A DNA stretch of 64,000 bases, from NCBI RefSeq assembly GCF_000499385.1, contig NW_013654840.1:24201-88200 (forward strand), in the 5' to 3' direction. Under the pieces are notes generated by a model. That model saw only the letters and a list, made by a program, of their open reading frames with translations, was not told where the DNA came from and made no database searches. Source of the DNA: Eimeria necatrix (taxonomy: Eukaryota > Apicomplexa > Conoidasida > Eucoccidiorida > Eimeriidae). The number at the start of each line of letters is the position of its first letter. The first letter of the stretch is position 1. The position numbers were made by a program, and so were the translations under genes. Below are positions 60,601 to 64,000 of this stretch, piece after piece.

Positions 60601-61278
60601 TAAAGAAGAACTAAATAAGAACTGAATAATAAGAACTAAATAGAACAAAAGAACAACAAAATAAGAACTGAATAAGAACTGCAGAAGAACCAAATAAGAA
60701 CCAAATAAGAACCAAATAAGAACTGAATAATAAGAACTAAATAGAACAAAAGAACAACTAAATAAGAACTAAATAAGAACCAAATAAGAACTAAATAAGA
60801 ACTAAATAATAAGAGCTAAATAAGAACTAAAAGGCGCATTGGTGGGAATCGAACCCCCCACCTGGTAGGCGAACTGGGGAAGTGGAAAAGGGGGGAAAAT
60901 GACGATTTGGGGGAGGGGCTGTTGGGCGTGTTCTTTGCAGAGTTTTGAATTGTGAGAACAGTCGACAGCGAGGACTTGAACGAAGCCTTTCATTTTTTTG
61001 GCGAAGTGTTCGTACACCTCAACGAGGGCTGGGGTGTCTGCGGAACTCGGGTCGAAAAACAAAACTGCAAACACAGAACTGTCCCGAAACTTGAGGACTT
61101 TGCCGCTCCAAGTGGCCTCGGACACGAGCCCGATGGAGTGCTGCATGGGGTCGATCAGCGGCCGCGCTGCTGCTGCTTGCTGCTGCTGCAGCAGCAGCAG
61201 CAGCAGCAGCAGCGGCGCTGCAGCAGCGGCGAAGCTGCGCAGCAAACTTCGCTTTCCTAAGCCAACGCCCAAAGCCAT
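57627..61278 (-). CDS. ER thioredoxin-fold (PDI-family) protein without CxxC, C-terminal KEEL
   Basis: Five exons, all phase 0, chain to about 451 residues: 60862-61278, 59047-59238, 58441-58689, 57983-58324 and 57627-57782. The start at 61278 is preferred over the ATG at 61371 because it places a basic residue cluster and a long Leu run (signal peptide) at the N-terminus. The first domain has VFAVLFFDPSSADTPALVEVYEHF: the PDI a-domain frame FYAPWCGHC is recognisable, but both cysteines are replaced, so it should be redox-inactive. The second and third blocks (MPKALFFSDKLTKPSILLKA; YKVTSFPHLVVVRK with a cis-Pro) look like b-type thioredoxin folds, and a fourth (FMWIDLDTETEWAELFDIKNTPTVVAVNP) is also thioredoxin-like. 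The C-terminus is KKEEL, resembling a KDEL-type ER retrieval signal. Probable role: a chaperone-like or substrate-binding ER protein; this is inference. Confidence 0.8.
59245..59480. repeat. CAG/CTG block in intron 1 of the PDI-like gene
   Basis: About 235 bases of nearly pure GCAGCAGCAGCTGCAG repeats. Both strands read open in several frames (poly-Ala, poly-Leu, poly-Gln, poly-Cys), so frames here are not evidence of coding. Confidence 0.9.
59520..60835. repeat. Giant AT-rich degenerate repeat filling PDI-like intron 1
   Basis: First part (59520 to about 60390): degenerate units of TTGAATTAAA/AATTTAATTAAA type. Second part (about 60400-60835): units like AATAAGAACTAAATAAGAAC. Both have short periods of about 8-12 bases with abundant variation. 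The whole lies in the 1.6-kb intron 59239-60861, much larger than other introns in the window. On the coding strand the second part is a T-rich GTTCTTATTTAGTTC array. Confidence 0.85.
60830..60875 (-). other. tRNA-Gly-like 3' end overlapping a splice donor
   Basis: On the minus strand the exon end CAG is followed by GTGGGGGGTTCGATTCCCAC and CAATGCGCCTTTT. GGTTCGATTCC is an exact Pol III B-box/T-loop consensus, and CCACCAATGC resembles the 3' end of tRNA-Gly. The TTTT could be a Pol III stop. No 5' tRNA half is present, so it is a fragment or tRNA-derived element. Confidence 0.4.
61150..61260 (-). repeat. CAG/CTG tract in the PDI-like signal peptide
   Basis: The run of CTG/CAG codes for poly-Leu followed by poly-Gln ([12 protein letters not shown]) in the predicted signal peptide. 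A further CTG array lies at 61400-61460, just upstream of the start. Length variation here would change the hydrophobic core. Confidence 0.75.
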
Positions 61279-61401
61279 CTTCAAACTTCTGCGACAAGTC
61301 CAAGTGGAAAGCTGCGGCCTGCCTCTGGCCTCTCCCGGCTTTGGCTCGCCTCCGCGCTCAAGTCTTTGCAACTCTTCAAAAGAAAAGAAAGTCCACGCAG
61401 G

Positions 61402-61437
<36 letters not shown>

Positions 61438-61997
61438 GCTGCTGCTGCTGCTGCTGTTCGCTCAGGGGGCGCAGGGGGCTGCACGCCGCCGCTGGGACTG
61501 CGACTTCTCTCGAACTCCGCCGCCTCTCGACTTCAAGTCTTTTCCCTTTTCTCCTTTTCTTGCAAATTCAAAACTCGCTGCTGCTTTCTTTACCACCGCC
61601 GGCCCCGCGTCGCAGTCACTCCCCGAAACCCCGACTCGCGCGGGAGCCCCGACGCCCGCAACCCGCCCTCGGGCGCCTCCTTTTCTTCCCCTTTCCTCTT
61701 CAAATGGTATTTTTTTGCAAATATTTCTTCCACTTTGAAAAAAAACCAAAAAGAACCCGCGTCTTCGCTGCCGCGCCGGCGACTCGCTTCCCACCGACTC
61801 CGGGGAAGCGCTGCCCGCAGCACTTCCCCGGAAACCGCCGGAACCCTCCAACTTTCCACGTCTTGCGCTTTTTAAACACAAAATAAACTTCTTTTTGTTC
61901 TTTTCGAAAGCTTCGCAATTATAAAACTGCCGCTTTCTCCCCCGCGGCCTCCCGCCAGTTCTGCACAACCAAACTGGAGCGGCTGCGGACGAATGGG

Positions 61998-62009
61998 GTG
62001 TACGTACAC
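61998..62009. promoter_or_regulatory. GTGTACGTACAC palindrome
   Basis: A perfect 12-base palindrome flanked by GGGG and CC. It holds two GTAC cores. Nearby versions at 63232-63243 (GTGTATGTACAC) and 63429-63440 (GTGTACATACAC) keep the same flanks and differ by one central base. A fourth copy at 40655-40666 lies near a splice boundary of the UBA-UAS gene. Confidence 0.6.
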
Positions 62010-62383
62010 CTCAACTCTTGTTCAAAAAGAGTGGAAAGCTCGCCAAAGTAGCCTTTTGGCCATTTAAAAAGATTTAAATTGCTGCTGCTCGTCTTTAGAG
62101 GGCTCAGTGCATGCATTCAGAGGCCAGAACAGCGCTCAGCGACAGCTACAAGACACTGCAACTCTGCAACAATTTCGAGACTAAGTGCCTTTTCTTTGCT
62201 GCTGCTGGGGGCCCTCAGCAGCAGCAAAAGGGCTGAGTTGAAATCTTTTAGTTTAGTTTGCCTTTTAAAGCCTCGGGAGCTCTCACAGTTCATGTGTATC
62301 TACAGTTGAAGTCGGGGAGCTTTTAAATTCCAATTTGGAGTTCACTTTTGCGATTTTATATTTCTAATTTAACTCCAGGATCG

Positions 62384-62412
62384 AGGGTTTAGGGTTTAGG
62401 GTTTAGGGTTTA
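62384..62412 (+). repeat. Interstitial TTTAGGG telomere-type repeat
   Basis: About four uninterrupted GGGTTTA units in the divergent promoter region. Confidence 0.9.
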
Positions 62413-62504
62413 TCTTCTTGTCGAAAAGTTAAAACTGAATTCGGATTCTTCCAAAGTTTGCAATTGCCGTCTGAGCAGATGCCTCTCAGACTCTGTTCGC
62501 AACT

Positions 62505-62625
62505 TACTCGCTAGCTAGCTACCTGGCTAGCTAGCTAGCTAGCTAGCTAGCTAGCTGGCTAGCTAGCTAACCAACTAGCTAACTAACTGGCTAGCGAGCT
62601 AGCTAGCTAGCTGGCTTGCGCTGAC
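62505..62625. repeat. GCTA tetranucleotide array
   Basis: CTAGCTAGCTAG repeats, with CTGG variants. The unit is self-complementary in tandem (AGCT and CTAG centres), so single strands could form hairpins. A weaker related patch follows at 62805-62910. Confidence 0.9.
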
Positions 62626-63231
62626 TCCCCAGTAAGTAGGAGTGGAGTGTTTGTGACTCCAAATAAAACAAAATAAATTTTATGAATTCCAAGTTGTGAA
62701 ATCCAAATTAAAATTTAGGAGCTTTTCGACTTGAGCTGTAAGTACAGATCGGTTGCAATTAATTGTTTAAAAAGTGGAAACAGCGGATTAATAGGCGGAC
62801 GAACAGCCAGCTAGCTAGCTGCAGTTAGCTGGCCGTTTGTACACAGAGCTGGCTAGCTGGCCAGCTTGCCAGCTAGCGAGACACGATACAAATCCCAGGG
62901 GTGGCTAGCTAGGCTGCTTTGCTTATATGAAATGAATAAAAAATTGCTTTTTTAGACGGAGTTCTTTGTTTGCAAGAGCCCCATTGGGCGCAGCTTCTTG
63001 CCCTTGTTTGGTTTATAATTCTTTTTTGGATTTTGCAAGAGAAACAAAAAAGAATTCAAAGACAGAAAAGTGTGCGGAGAGAGAGCTGGAGGCGTCAAGT
63101 GCTCGCTGGCCTCGATCTGCTGCCAAGAAGGCGGGAGGGCGTTCAAATGCGGAAAGAAAAGAAGAGGTTAATTAAAAATGAAAAGAAATAAAGGCGGAAC
63201 TTGGCTCTGTGCGCCGCTGCGGAAGTTTGGG

Positions 63232-63243
63232 GTGTATGTACAC
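63232..63243. promoter_or_regulatory. GTGTATGTACAC near-palindrome upstream of UCH37
   Basis: One-base variant of the 61998 motif, about 460 bases before the UCH37 start codon. Confidence 0.5.
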
Positions 63244-63428
63244 CGGAGCTGCATGCGCCCCCGGCGCCATTTCCCAAGATGGCAGCGACAAAACTGAGAC
63301 GGACAAGAAAATAAGAAGTGAAGTGGAATTGAAGTTCCTATTTGGTTTCTTTTTGCGTATTTTTAATGTTTTATGAGGCGAAGTGGCCAGGTTTTAGCGG
63401 GGCTTCCGTGGGCGGCTGCGGCGTTGGG

Positions 63429-63440
63429 GTGTACATACAC
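63429..63440. promoter_or_regulatory. GTGTACATACAC near-palindrome upstream of UCH37
   Basis: One-base variant of the 61998 motif, about 260 bases before the UCH37 start codon, within GC-rich sequence. Confidence 0.5.
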
Positions 63441-63700
63441 ACCGCTGGCGTGTGCGCTTTTCTGCGATTTGCGCTTTTAATTAGACGAATTAAAAGTTAT
63501 TTTGCGGAAGCAAATTGAATTTGCGGTGTGGCGGCGGGCGCTGGGTTTTTTTTGCGGGTTTTTTTTTCGCGCGGAAAAGTTGCACAAAAAGCTGAATCGG
63601 GCTGGAAAATCGGAGTTTCTTTCGGATTTTTTGTCGAAAAGACTTCAAAAAGTCGATTTAGTGTTTATTTTTTGCTTTTAAAAGACAAATCGCGTCGAAA

Positions 63701-64000
63701 ATGGCCGCCGACGACCACTCGGGCTGGTGTTTGATCGAAAGCGACCCCGGGGTGTTTTCGGAGCTCGTGGAACTGCTCGGAGTCCGCGGTGTCGCCTTCG
63801 CTGAGGTGTACGGACTCGACAAGGAGGCCTTCCAAGCCCTCGAGGCCGAGGGCTCTCACAGAAAAGTTTTGGGATTTATTTTTCTCTTCAACTGGGGCAA
63901 AGACAAACTCCGCCGCAGCAGCGGCCAACCCCGCGCCCCAGCGGACTCCCAACCGCCCCCAGACCTTTTCTTCGCTGCCCAGGTGAAGGGGCCTTCCAAC
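63701..64000 (+). CDS. UCHL5/UCH37 deubiquitinase, first exon (gene continues beyond window)
   Basis: UCH37 is a cysteine deubiquitinase of the UCH (C12) family that works on the 26S proteasome and, in animals, with INO80. Exon 1 (63701-63982) starts in AAAATGGCC and reads WCLIESDPGVFSELVELLG, matching human WCLMESDPGVFTELIKGFG, then FIFLFNW for human LIFLFKW and DLFFAAQ for human TIFFAKQ. The donor GTGAAG follows at 63983, so the rest of the gene, including the catalytic Cys exon (human ...NNACATQA), lies outside the window. The spacer before DLFFAAQ is Pro/Arg-rich and somewhat longer than in human. Strand and start are secure. Confidence 0.92.
   Translation, partial: MAADDHSGWCLIESDPGVFSELVELLGVRGVAFAEVYGLDKEAFQALEAEGSHRKVLGFIFLFNWGKDKLRRSSGQPRAPADSQPPPDLFFAAQVKGPSN

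Larger units (their letters stand above)
61279..63700. promoter_or_regulatory. Divergent promoter region between PDI-like and UCH37 genes
   Basis: About 2.4 kb between the start of a minus-strand and a plus-strand gene. It contains three GTGTAYRTACAC palindromes (61998-62009, 63232-63243, 63429-63440), a telomere-type TTTAGGG run (62384-62412), a GCTA tetranucleotide array (62505-62625) and a second AGCTAGC-rich patch (62805-62910). No gene is supported. A CTG block at 61400-61460 is read open in many frames. Confidence 0.55.

Noticed and set aside
60830..60875. Complete tRNA gene
   Set aside because: Only the T-arm and acceptor 3' strand are recognisable; the upstream sequence is coding exon with no D-arm or 5' acceptor strand.
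62505..62910. GCTA repeats considered as a CRISPR-like or attachment structure
   Set aside because: No spacer-repeat architecture; a simple tetranucleotide microsatellite in a eukaryotic genome.

Overview
This is a nuclear contig from an apicomplexan parasite, almost certainly a coccidian of the genus Eimeria (species not determined). The evidence is multi-exon genes with short GT-AG introns, pervasive CAG/CTG trinucleotide runs read as poly-Gln, poly-Ala or poly-Leu, interstitial TTTAGGG telomere-type arrays, TGCATGC and GTAC-type motifs like those bound by ApiAP2 factors, and a decayed insertion of plastid-type (apicoplast) DNA. A 100-N assembly gap lies inside a (TA)n tract at 53901-54000.

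Layout. 4-2031 (+): five-exon gene of unknown function. 4325-5953 (+): five-exon HAD-type phosphatase with a GC-AG first intron. 7979-13596 (-): Ctf4/WDHD1 (And-1) replisome adaptor. 16015-19271 (-): leucine-rich-repeat protein with an F-box-like segment. 22872-25014 (+): 3-ketodihydrosphingosine reductase. 26506-30765 (+): intronless 1419-residue Gln/Pro-rich protein. 31628-38753 (-): very Gln-rich coiled-coil protein that I recognise as a PPP1R21 (FERRY subunit Fy-2) homologue. 40187-42684 (-): UBA-UAS protein of the UBXN7/FAF family without a visible UBX domain. 46454-56828 (+): full-length ABCB (P-glycoprotein-type) transporter in many small exons. 57627-61278 (-): ER thioredoxin-fold protein of the PDI family without a CxxC motif, ending in KEEL. 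63701 to the window end (+): first exon of UCHL5/UCH37.

The genes do not form an operon. Two thematic neighbours may be more than chance: a Ctf4 homologue next to an F-box/LRR gene recalls the yeast Ctf4-SCF(Dia2) replisome link, and a ubiquitin-handling UBA-UAS protein and UCH37 flank the ABC transporter and PDI-like genes. The intergenic stretches (about 0.8-3.8 kb) contain no RNA gene I can support. The most notable non-coding features are the apicoplast-derived mosaic inside an ABC transporter intron, decayed tandem copies of an ABC transporter exon, a TGCATGC minisatellite in a UBA-UAS gene intron, GTGTACGTACAC palindromes in the PDI-like/UCH37 divergent promoter, and a tRNA-like 3' end at a splice donor.
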